From NCBI GenBank assembly GCA_020072565.1, contig JAIQGI010000019.1:1-64000 (forward strand): a DNA stretch of 64,000 nt, in the 5' to 3' direction. Made by a program: the position numbers and the translations under genes. This document shows, one piece after another, positions 7,627 through 14,631 of the stretch (the stretch's first letter is position 1; every line of letters begins with the position of its first letter). The notes under the pieces are model-generated. The model was not told where the DNA came from and made no database searches. It saw nothing but the letters and a program-made list of their open reading frames with translations. Origin of the DNA: Terriglobia bacterium. GTDB taxonomy: Bacteria; Acidobacteriota; UBA6911.

Positions 7627-9083
7627 TATCCTTTGACATTGCCTATGGGCAGCAAGCGCACGACCCGTTTGCTGATGCCTGCCTGCTCGGCCGCTTCGAT
7701 CACATCGTCGATATTCTTGTAGGCCGGGCCCGCTTCCTCAGCCAGTCCGGAGTAAGAAACCGTGCGTACCAGGATGCCCCGGGCTTCCATCTGTTCCTGC
7801 AGTTCTCTGCCGCGAAACTGCTTCTTGGCCTGGGTGCGGCTCATGGTGCGGCCGCTGCCGTGTGCGGTCGAGTAAAAGGTCTGATCCCCAGTCGCGACAC
7901 CGGCCAAGAGGTAGGAGCCTGTCTCCATGCTTCCGCCGATGATGACCGGTTGGCCGGTCTGCCGGTACCGGTCTGGAAGACCCGGCATCCCCGGACCGAA
8001 AGCCCGTGTGGCACCCTTGCGATGCACCAGGATCTCCTGTGGCTTTCCACCGAGCACATGCTCCTCCAGCTTGGCGGTGTTGTGGGCGACATCATAGACC
8101 TGGTGCAGACCCAGATCAGCCGGGTCTTTGTGGAATACCTCCGAGAATACTTCCCGAATCCGGTGCAAAATGACCTGGCGGTTGGCGAATGACATGTTGA
8201 TGGCGCACTTCATGGCGGCAAAGTAATCCTGGCCTTCAGGGGAATGAAACGGCGCGCAGGCCAGCTCGCGATCCAGGATTCTGATGCCGTACTTGGCCGT
8301 CATGGCTTTGAGAAAGACCTGCAGATAGTCGGTGGCGATCTGGTGGCCGAAGCCGCGGCTGCCGCAGTGAAACATCACCACAACCTGATTCGGAATGGTG
8401 ATGCCGAAGGCTTCCGCCAGCTTCCTGTCGAGAACGTTTTCAGGCCGCGCCACCTGGATCTCGAGATAGTGATTTCCCGATCCCAGGGTGCCCAGCTGCT
8501 TGAAGCCGCGCTCGACGGATTTGTCGCTGATCTTCGAGGCGTCCGCACCCGAAATGCAGCCTTCTTCCTCCGTGCGCTCCAGGTCCTCCCTCCAGCCATA
8601 GCCGTTCTTGATGCACCAGAGCGCGCCTTGTTCGACAGCATGCCGGAACTCGCTCTGCGAGATGCGCACGAAGCCCGTGCTGCCCACACCTGCCGGGACG
8701 CGCTGGAACAGCATATCCACAAGCTGGCGTAAGTGCGGGCGCACTTGTTCCTCCGTGAAGTTCGTCAGTACCAGCCGCATGCCGCAGTTCACATCAAACC
8801 CGATGCCGCCAGGAGAGATCACGCCGGCCTTGGTATCCATGGCCGCCACGCCGCCGATGGGAAAACCGTATCCCCAATGGCCATCGGGCATGCACAAGGC
8901 GTATTCGAGAATGCCGGGCAGAGTGGCGACATTCGTCACCTGCTCGATCACACCTTCGTCCATTTCGCGCAGCAGCTTCTCGGTGGCATAGATGCGAGCC
9001 GGGACACGCATCCCATCCTTGTAGGTGGCCGGAATCTCCCACACCGTGTCGGAGACTTTGGTGGTGCCTCGAGGTATGGCCAT
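7626..9083 (-). CDS. rtcB: RtcB RNA ligase (3'-phosphate/5'-hydroxyl ligase)
   Basis: RtcB joins RNA ends carrying 2',3'-cyclic phosphate or 3'-phosphate to 5'-OH ends using Mn2+ and GTP, in tRNA splicing or RNA repair. The 485-residue length is typical. The catalytic set is intact: D97 and C100 in GIGFDVNCGMRL, H205 in GNHYLE, H239 in FHCGSRGFGH, H334 in VAHN and the guanylylated histidine H408 in AHGSGRTMSR. It is the first gene of a cluster with a COG0523 GTPase and archease. No RtcR-type sigma-54 regulator or rtcA is adjacent, unlike the Escherichia coli rtcBA arrangement. A repeat-like segment lies upstream, between it and the divergent radical SAM gene. Confidence 0.96.
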   Translation of the reverse strand: MAIPRGTTKVSDTVWEIPATYKDGMRVPARIYATEKLLREMDEGVIEQVTNVATLPGILEYALCMPDGHWGYGFPIGGVAAMDTKAGVISPGGIGFDVNCGMRLVLTNFTEEQVRPHLRQLVDMLFQRVPAGVGSTGFVRISQSEFRHAVEQGALWCIKNGYGWREDLERTEEEGCISGADASKISDKSVERGFKQLGTLGSGNHYLEIQVARPENVLDRKLAEAFGITIPNQVVVMFHCGSRGFGHQIATDYLQVFLKAMTAKYGIRILDRELACAPFHSPEGQDYFAAMKCAINMSFANRQVILHRIREVFSEVFHKDPADLGLHQVYDVAHNTAKLEEHVLGGKPQEILVHRKGATRAFGPGMPGLPDRYRQTGQPVIIGGSMETGSYLLAGVATGDQTFYSTAHGSGRTMSRTQAKKQFRGRELQEQMEARGILVRTVSYSGLAEEAGPAYKNIDDVIEAAEQAGISKRVVRLLPIGNVKG

Positions 9084-9122
9084 AGGTTGCCTCCCGATGC
9101 AAAGAGCTTAACGCCAAGACGG

Positions 9123-9217
9123 GAAGACTCCAAGACTCTAAGATGACGGCGGCCGATCGTATGACTTCAGCGTCCTGGTGTCTCCGAGCATTCGTGGGTT
9201 GTGAGGTCTGGTAACAT
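9123..9217. repeat. GAAGACTC / GTGTCTC word element
   Basis: The segment begins GAAGACTCCAAGACTCTAAG and later has CCTGGTGTCTCCGAGC. The same two words, in the same order, occur at 32743-32820 (GAAGACTGGAAGACTCTGAG and CCTTGGTGTCTCGGAGC). It fills most of the gap between divergent rtcB and the radical SAM gene. It is not coding in any frame with recognisable similarity. Confidence 0.5.
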
Positions 9218-9223
9218 GAGCGC

Positions 9224-10471
9224 ATGCGCGTGCTCCTGGTCAATCCTCCGATCTTCGACTTTACCGCCTACGATTTCTGGATGCGGCCTTATGGAATGCT
9301 GCGGGTGGCAGGCCGGATCCGGCACGCCTGTGATCTGACTTTCTTCGACTATCTCCTCTCGGGCCGGTGCGATTCCTGGGGCCGCGGCCGGTTTGCCGAA
9401 CAGCCGGCATCGAAACCCCCTGCCTTCCGCGACATTGCCCGACGCTACCGGCGTTTCGGCCGGCCGCGCGCCCAATTCAGGGCGTTCCTTCAGGAGCGCC
9501 GCTTCGATATCGCCCTGATCCAGACCGGAATGACGTATTGGTACCAGGGCCTCAAGGAGGTCATCGAAGATCTGCGCGAGCTTGCGCCGCAGGCAAAGAT
9601 CGTCCTGGGCGGCGTCTATGCCACTCTGTGTCCCGCTCACGCCCGCACCCTGGGAGCAGATCTGGTGATAGAGGGGGATGAGCTGGGTCCTCTCTGGCGT
9701 ATCCTGCCCGCGCCGCAATCCGCATTGCCCTATCACGACCCGGCCATGGGGATCGTGGCTGCAATGAAGCTTACCGACGGCTGTCCGTTTCATTGCACTT
9801 ACTGTTCCGTGCCCCTGCTTCATCCCCGATTTACCGCCAGGCCGGCGGCGGAATGCTTGCAGGAGGCACGCAGCCTCCTCCGGGATGGCGTGCAGCATGT
9901 CGCCTTTTACGACGACGCACTTCTATTCAGGCCGGAGGAAGTGCTCATACCGTTTCTGGAGTGCGTCATGGGCGAGCAACTGCCGCTCTCCTTTCATACC
10001 CCCAATGCGCTGCATGTGCGGCTTCTAACGCCGCAGATCGCGCACCTGATGGTGCGCGCCGGATTCCGCAGTTTCTTTCTGGGATTCGAGAGCGGGTCAC
10101 CGGGCTGGCTGGCGCGCACCGGCGGCAAACTGTCGCCCGACGAATTCGCAGTGGCGGCAGCCTGCCTGCGCAAGGCGGGAGCGCAGTCTGTCACCGCCTA
10201 TGTCATCATCGGCCATCCAGATGATGAGTACCAGAAGGTCGAGGCCTCTCTGCATTTTGCCCACAGACATGGCGTGCGCATTCTCCTGTCTGAGTTTGCC
10301 CCGATCCCGGGCACGGCCGACGGAGAACGCTGCGGGGAATGGGCCGACCTCCGCGAACCCCTCTCACATAACAAGACCGCTTTCACAATCCGCCGGTTGG
10401 GACCAGAACGCGTAAATCAGCTCAAGACCCTCTGCCGCGATCTGAACTCCAGGCAAACGGCGAATCCGTAA
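9224..10471 (+). CDS. Cobalamin-binding radical SAM protein of unknown substrate
   Basis: The 415-residue protein starts MRVLLVNPPIFDFTAYDFW, typical of the N-terminal B12-binding Rossmann domain of class B radical SAM enzymes (about residues 1-160). The iron-sulfur motif is C187-C191-C194 in DGCPFHCTYC, followed by a TIM-barrel segment with FHTPNALHVRLL and GFESGS. Cobalamin-dependent members often methylate unreactive carbons or perform ring contractions, but substrate is not predictable here. It is a single gene between rtcB (divergent) and the purine permease (convergent, 9 bases apart). The His ligand of base-off B12 (DxHxxG) is not evident, which is common in this class. Confidence 0.85.
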   Translation: MRVLLVNPPIFDFTAYDFWMRPYGMLRVAGRIRHACDLTFFDYLLSGRCDSWGRGRFAEQPASKPPAFRDIARRYRRFGRPRAQFRAFLQERRFDIALIQTGMTYWYQGLKEVIEDLRELAPQAKIVLGGVYATLCPAHARTLGADLVIEGDELGPLWRILPAPQSALPYHDPAMGIVAAMKLTDGCPFHCTYCSVPLLHPRFTARPAAECLQEARSLLRDGVQHVAFYDDALLFRPEEVLIPFLECVMGEQLPLSFHTPNALHVRLLTPQIAHLMVRAGFRSFFLGFESGSPGWLARTGGKLSPDEFAVAAACLRKAGAQSVTAYVIIGHPDDEYQKVEASLHFAHRHGVRILLSEFAPIPGTADGERCGEWADLREPLSHNKTAFTIRRLGPERVNQLKTLCRDLNSRQTANP

Positions 10472-10480
10472 AATCCGCGG

Positions 10481-11800
10481 CTAAGCCTTCGAGTACGGGT
10501 AAAAGATGTAGAAGAGGAGCGATAGCGCGCACAGCACCCAGAGGCCCGCGCTGACTTCCCGGCGCCTTCCAGCGGCCAGCTTGAAGAGGGGGTAAAGGAC
10601 AAATCCTGCAGTGATGCCGATGCCGATGTTGAAGGTGAAGCTCATCAGAATCACTACTGCAAACGCGGGGAAGAGTTCGGTGTAATCGTCGAGGTTGATC
10701 CTGCTGACCGGCTTCAACATGAGATAGCCGACCACGATGAGCGCAGGGCCGTAGGCTTGCGGAGGAACCGCTGTCAGGAAGGGTGCAAAAAAGAGCGAGA
10801 GGAGGAATAAACAGGCGGTCACCACCGCGCTGAATCCCGTCCTGCCGCCCGCCTCGATGCCCGAGGCAGACTCGATGTAGGCTCCTGATGTCGTAGTGCC
10901 GACCAGGGCCGCGAAGCTCGTCGCCAGCGCATCCGCCATCATGGGCTTTTCAATCCCGGGCAGCCGCCCCTTCTCGTCCAGAAAACCCGCGCGCGATGAA
11001 ACCCCGATGAGAGTCCCCATGGTGTCGACAAACGCCATGACGAACACGGTGAGCACCACCGCGAAGAATCCCCAACTCAAGGCTCCACGAATATCCAGCT
11101 GCAGGAATACCGGCCCCAGACCGGGCGGAAGGCTGACCAGCCTGTGAGGGGGCGCGGCCACGTGGAGTGCGAAGGCAAGCGCGGTCGTGATCAGAATGCC
11201 GAAGAAGATGGCGCCCGGAATCCTGCGCAGCAGCAGCACGGCAATCATGACAAATCCCAGAATGGCAACCAGCACTGGAGGGCTCGTGACGGCACCGATC
11301 CTGACTGGCGCGCCGGCGGTTCCGAGCACGACAATCCCCGTGACATTGAGACCAATGAAAGTCATGAACAGCCCGATGCCGACGGCGAAACTGTAGCGGA
11401 GCCCTTCCGGTATCGCGTCGACGAGCCACTGCCGGAGCCGGAATATGGTCAGCAGGACGAAAAGAATCCCGCCGATGAAGACCGCACCCAGCGCAGCCTG
11501 CCAGGTGTAGCCCAGCAGAACAACGACCGTGTAGGCCACAAAGGCGTTCTCGCCCATATAGGGAGCGATGGCGAACGGCAGACGGGCGTAGAGCCCCATG
11601 ATCAGCGTGCCGAAGGCCGCGGTCAGAATGGTGGCCACCATGGATGGGCCGACCGGTATTGCGGCGGCTTCCAGGATTTTGGGATTCACCACGATGATGT
11701 AGGACATCGTCATAAACGTGGTGACGCCGGCGAGGAATTCGGTGCGGAATGAAGTCCGATGCTTCTCGAACTCGAAGTATCTTCTAGTCTGTTGCAGCAT
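10481..11800 (-). CDS. NCS2/AzgA-type purine (adenine/guanine/hypoxanthine) permease
   Basis: The 439-residue inner-membrane protein begins FEFEKHRTSFRTEFLAGVTTFMTMSYIIVVNP, the characteristic N-terminus of the AzgA-like NCS2 transporters such as AdeP/GhxP, and contains the TSSGAYIESASGIEAGGRTG signature near its C-terminal half (here TTTSGAYIESASG). About 12-13 membrane segments are visible. These are proton symporters for nucleobases. It is monocistronic. Just upstream lies a perfect 10-bp inverted repeat (11807-11844) whose distal arm overlaps the only recognisable ribosome site (AGGA). Exact base preference cannot be set from sequence. Confidence 0.93.
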   Translation of the reverse strand: MLQQTRRYFEFEKHRTSFRTEFLAGVTTFMTMSYIIVVNPKILEAAAIPVGPSMVATILTAAFGTLIMGLYARLPFAIAPYMGENAFVAYTVVVLLGYTWQAALGAVFIGGILFVLLTIFRLRQWLVDAIPEGLRYSFAVGIGLFMTFIGLNVTGIVVLGTAGAPVRIGAVTSPPVLVAILGFVMIAVLLLRRIPGAIFFGILITTALAFALHVAAPPHRLVSLPPGLGPVFLQLDIRGALSWGFFAVVLTVFVMAFVDTMGTLIGVSSRAGFLDEKGRLPGIEKPMMADALATSFAALVGTTTSGAYIESASGIEAGGRTGFSAVVTACLFLLSLFFAPFLTAVPPQAYGPALIVVGYLMLKPVSRINLDDYTELFPAFAVVILMSFTFNIGIGITAGFVLYPLFKLAAGRRREVSAGLWVLCALSLLFYIFYPYSKA

Positions 11801-11806
11801 GGGAGT

Positions 11807-11844
11807 CCTGCGCCGGCAACACTATATCGCAAAACCGGCGCAGG
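11807..11844 (-). promoter_or_regulatory. Inverted repeat just upstream of the purine permease
   Basis: CCTGCGCCGG (11807-11816) is the exact reverse complement of CCGGCGCAGG (11835-11844). On the permease strand the loop contains TATAGT (11821-11826), a possible -10 box, and the proximal arm carries GCAGGA, the only likely ribosome site. It can be read either as an operator flanking the promoter or as an mRNA hairpin that hides the ribosome site. Confidence 0.5.
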
Positions 11845-11901
11845 CGTTGCTGTGAAAAGCCGGAACAACCTATAAATGGATATGCGGCTCCTGTTATCCG
11901 C

Positions 11902-11931
11902 TTGACTCAACGCGGACGTCAGCCATAATTT
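11902..11931 (+). promoter_or_regulatory. Candidate sigma-70 promoter for the Rrf2 gene
   Basis: TTGACT (11902-11907) and TAATTT (11926-11931) are separated by 18 bases and lie about 90 bases before the Rrf2 ATG. This is the best -35/-10 pair in the divergent intergenic region. Prediction only. Confidence 0.4.
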
Positions 11932-12021
11932 GGATGTCAAGGTTGTTTTATCGCACCAGGTTATCTGTATGAAGTGATTCCAGGATGATCGTTTGACTGG
12001 ACGCCGCAACGAGGGATCAAG

Positions 12022-12468
12022 ATGCCCATGTTTTCGCAAACCACGGAATATGCCCTGCGTGCGGTGGTCTGGCTTGCTGCACACGGCAGCGAGCCGCAAA
12101 CGACGCTGCAGATAGCTGCCGCAACCCACGTTCCGGCGGGCTATCTGTCGAAAGTGCTCCAGGCCTTAGGCAGAGCCAACCTGGTCAGCTCGCAGCGTGG
12201 CTTGTACGGCGGTTTTACGCTCACTCGCGGGCCCGATACGATCAGTGTGCTGGCAGTGGTGAACGCCGTCGATCCGATCCAGCGGATCGAGACTTGTCCG
12301 CTGGGTTTGAAGTCGCACGGCAAAGAACTTTGCGCGCTGCACAGGCGGCTCGACAATGCCATTGCCCATATCCAGAAAGCGTTTGCCGAATCAACGATCG
12401 CCGACCTCTTGGCCGAGCCATCGACCAGCCATCCCCTTTGTGAGGCTGAAGGAAGCCGGGGCACGTGA
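12022..12468 (+). CDS. Rrf2-family transcriptional regulator
   Basis: The 148-residue protein has the Rrf2 winged-helix start MFSQTTEYALRAVVWLA and the recognition region GYLSKVLQALGRANLVSSQRG, followed by the wing GLYGGFTLTR. The sensor region has two cysteines 12 positions apart (IETCPLGLKSHGKELCALHRRL). IscR and NsrR usually use three cysteines for an Fe-S cluster, so this protein may hold a cluster with a non-cysteine ligand or sense redox or nitric oxide by another route. It is transcribed away from the purine permease. Regulated genes are not evident in the window. A terminator 180 bases further on serves the opposite gene. Confidence 0.9.
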   Translation: MPMFSQTTEYALRAVVWLAAHGSEPQTTLQIAAATHVPAGYLSKVLQALGRANLVSSQRGLYGGFTLTRGPDTISVLAVVNAVDPIQRIETCPLGLKSHGKELCALHRRLDNAIAHIQKAFAESTIADLLAEPSTSHPLCEAEGSRGT

Positions 12469-12646
12469 TGACGGTTTTGCATTGGGGATTCTGGATTCGA
12501 GATGACGGTTGCCGCGATTCTCCCACCGTCGCATTCGGCGCGCGAACGCCCCCAAAAGCCCGAATTGATGCTGGAAAAGCGGGGGTGGATCACCGCGTCA
12601 AGATCCTACTCCTGCACAATTCCGATCTCTCCTATCCAAGATCAAA

Positions 12647-12678
12647 AAAAGGGGGATGTTCTCAGACATCCCCCTTTT
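12647..12678 (-). terminator. Intrinsic terminator of citrate synthase
   Basis: AAAAGGGGGATGT (12647-12659) and ACATCCCCCTTTT (12666-12678) form a perfect 13-bp stem with a 6-base loop. On the minus strand the stem is followed by an unbroken T-run, and it lies 20 bases after the citrate synthase stop. The other side is also T-rich, so it may act in both directions. Confidence 0.9.
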
Positions 12679-12697
12679 GCTTGTTTGTTGCGGTCGT

Positions 12698-14017
12698 TCA
12701 GGCTTTCGAAGCAGTTGCTGTCTTGGCGGCTTCTTCCAGCATCGCCGTCGTCACCGACTTGGGGCGCTCGATTGCGTAACCGAGCGCGCGGTCCCAAATG
12801 ATGTTTGATACCACACCCAGCGCACGACCGACTGCAAAGAAAACGGTATAGAAATCGTATTCCTTGACGCCGTAGTACCACTGGATGACGCCGGACTGAG
12901 CATCGACGTTGGGCCAGGGATCCTTTGCCTTGCCTTGCTCAAGGAGAACCGGCGGCACCACGCGGAACAGCATGTCAACATACTTGAAGAGCGGATCATC
13001 CGGCATATGCTTCAGACAGAACTCGCGTTGAGCCATATACCGGGGATCGGTCTTGCGCAACACGGCGTGCCCGTACCCTGGGACCACCTGTCCTGATTTG
13101 AGCGTATCCCATACAAACTGCCTGAGTTCCGCCTCGCTCGGAACTCTGCCGCCCATCTTGACCATGACGCCCTGGATCCAGCGCAGCACCTCCTGGTTCG
13201 CCAAACCGTGCAGGGGCCCAGCCAATCCATTGATCATTCCGGAGATGGAGTAATAAATGTCCGAAAGGGCGCTGGAGATCAGGTGTCCGGCGTGCGCACT
13301 CACGTTGCCGCTTTCATGGTCGCTGTGCAGGATGAAGTAAAGCCGCGAGACGTCGTCATAGGGCTTGTCGATCCCCATCATATGAGCGAAGTTGCCGCCC
13401 ATGTCGAGGCCTGGATTCGATGCTATGATCGTGTCGCCCCGATACTTCATGCGGTAAATGTAGGCCGCGATTTCGGGCAATTGGGCCAGCAGGTTCATGC
13501 CGTCTTCATAGGTGGAATCCCAGTAATCGTTCTTGTTGATGCCCGCGTTGTATTTTTGCACGAAGACGGATTCCCGCTGCAAGGCAACGACAGCGGCCGA
13601 GAGCATGGTCATCGGGTGGGTATCGCGCGGCATGGCGCGAAGGACGTCGAAGACATACTGCGGGACTCGTGCACGCTTCTTGAACTCGTCGGCGACATCG
13701 GCCACTTCGCTCGCCGTGGGAACATCACCAGTAAGCAGCAGGTAGACATGTCCCTCGACGTAAGGCGTTTCGCGGCCCGGAACCTTCGGCAACTTTTCGA
13801 GAACTTCCGGTATCGTCATGCCGCGAAAGCGAATCCCTTCCACCGGATCCAGGTAAGAGATGTCGGTCACCAGGCATTTCACATCCCTGGCGCCGCCAAT
13901 GACCTGTCCGATATTCACCTCGCCCACTTTGACATTCGCATGTTCTTTCACCAGCTTGGCGGTGCGTGGCCGCCAGGCCTGGATCTTCTCGAATAATTTA
14001 TCTTTTAGTCTGGACAC
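12698..14017 (-). CDS. gltA: Citrate synthase, eukaryote-like (mitochondrial) type
   Basis: The enzyme condenses oxaloacetate and acetyl-CoA at the start of the TCA cycle. The 439-residue protein closely follows the mitochondrial enzyme rather than Escherichia coli type II GltA: HSDHESGNVSAHAGH, NGLAGPLHGLANQEVL, GYGHAVLRKTDPRY and LLEQGKAKDPWPNVDAQSGV are all near-identical to the animal sequence as I recall it. Catalytic residues H270, H317 and D372 (animal H274, H320, D375) are present. Eukaryote-like citrate synthases are known in Geobacteraceae and some other bacteria. The gene is monocistronic with a strong terminator. Ribosome site GGAGGG is visible before the ATG. Direction of flux cannot be told from sequence. 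Confidence 0.95.
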   Translation of the reverse strand: MSRLKDKLFEKIQAWRPRTAKLVKEHANVKVGEVNIGQVIGGARDVKCLVTDISYLDPVEGIRFRGMTIPEVLEKLPKVPGRETPYVEGHVYLLLTGDVPTASEVADVADEFKKRARVPQYVFDVLRAMPRDTHPMTMLSAAVVALQRESVFVQKYNAGINKNDYWDSTYEDGMNLLAQLPEIAAYIYRMKYRGDTIIASNPGLDMGGNFAHMMGIDKPYDDVSRLYFILHSDHESGNVSAHAGHLISSALSDIYYSISGMINGLAGPLHGLANQEVLRWIQGVMVKMGGRVPSEAELRQFVWDTLKSGQVVPGYGHAVLRKTDPRYMAQREFCLKHMPDDPLFKYVDMLFRVVPPVLLEQGKAKDPWPNVDAQSGVIQWYYGVKEYDFYTVFFAVGRALGVVSNIIWDRALGYAIERPKSVTTAMLEEAAKTATASKA

Positions 14018-14631
14018 AATTCCCTCCTTAACTTTTCAGATTGCGCCGTTTTTGCGACCTCATTTGATCATGATCCTGTCGTCGCATTTCCCGAAGCCGG
14101 AAAACGCCGCGGCGATGTCCGCCTCCGTGTGAGTCTGAATCCCAGATTCGACCGAATGATGAACATGCTCCTGGACGCGGCAGGAGCCAAAACCAGCACC
14201 CAGGTGCTGCCGTCAAGCGCTCCGACGCAGCCTGAGCCCGACTGCAGCTGCGCTCATCTGGAAATGCCTGGGCAGCAGTATACACTCTGACCGGCTTCAG
14301 CAATATCCGAAAAAGCTTGGCCGCAGATTTCGCGGATCGCGGGAGCCGTCAGCGCCAATTTATACCCGCTCCCGACTCACGTAACATGCGGCCGACATTA
14401 TGACTCCCTGAACCTGCAAACCCCGATCGAGCGGCTCGTTTTCGGCGTCAAGGCTGTCGACAGCAACGGGCACGAAAGCCCGGTGTCCGCCTACGGTGCC
14501 TCCTGCGGGTCGAGTCCCAATCATCCAATGTGCCCGGGTGGCTGTGTGGCCGCCCGGGCTTTGTGCTACGATTCATGGGATTGGCCAGAGACTGCGGATG
14601 CCGCATTGGCCCATGACTCGGAGGAGATTGC
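14018..14631. other. Intergenic region with a decayed gene fragment
   Basis: This 614-base stretch between citrate synthase and the M16 peptidase has no intact gene. The part at 14350-14520 reads as a short remnant similar to the C-terminus of secreted M28 peptidases (see separate entry). The rest shows no recognisable coding or structured element. Confidence 0.5.
14381..14494 (+). pseudogene. Remnant of a secreted M28-type peptidase C-terminus
   Basis: One frame reads LNLQTPIERLVFGVKAVD and then SNGHESPVSAYGA. FGVxAVDxxGxxSPV followed by a short tail is the C-terminal fibronectin-like end of a family of secreted M28 zinc aminopeptidases common in Acidobacteria. No upstream part of such a gene exists in the window, and the frame then runs on without similarity into the ribosome site of the M16 gene. 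It looks like the stub left after deletion. Recognition rests on a short motif, so confidence is moderate. Confidence 0.4.

Noticed and set aside
12465-12779. 104-codon open frame after the Rrf2 gene
   Set aside because: It crosses the terminator and enters citrate synthase antisense; no similarity.
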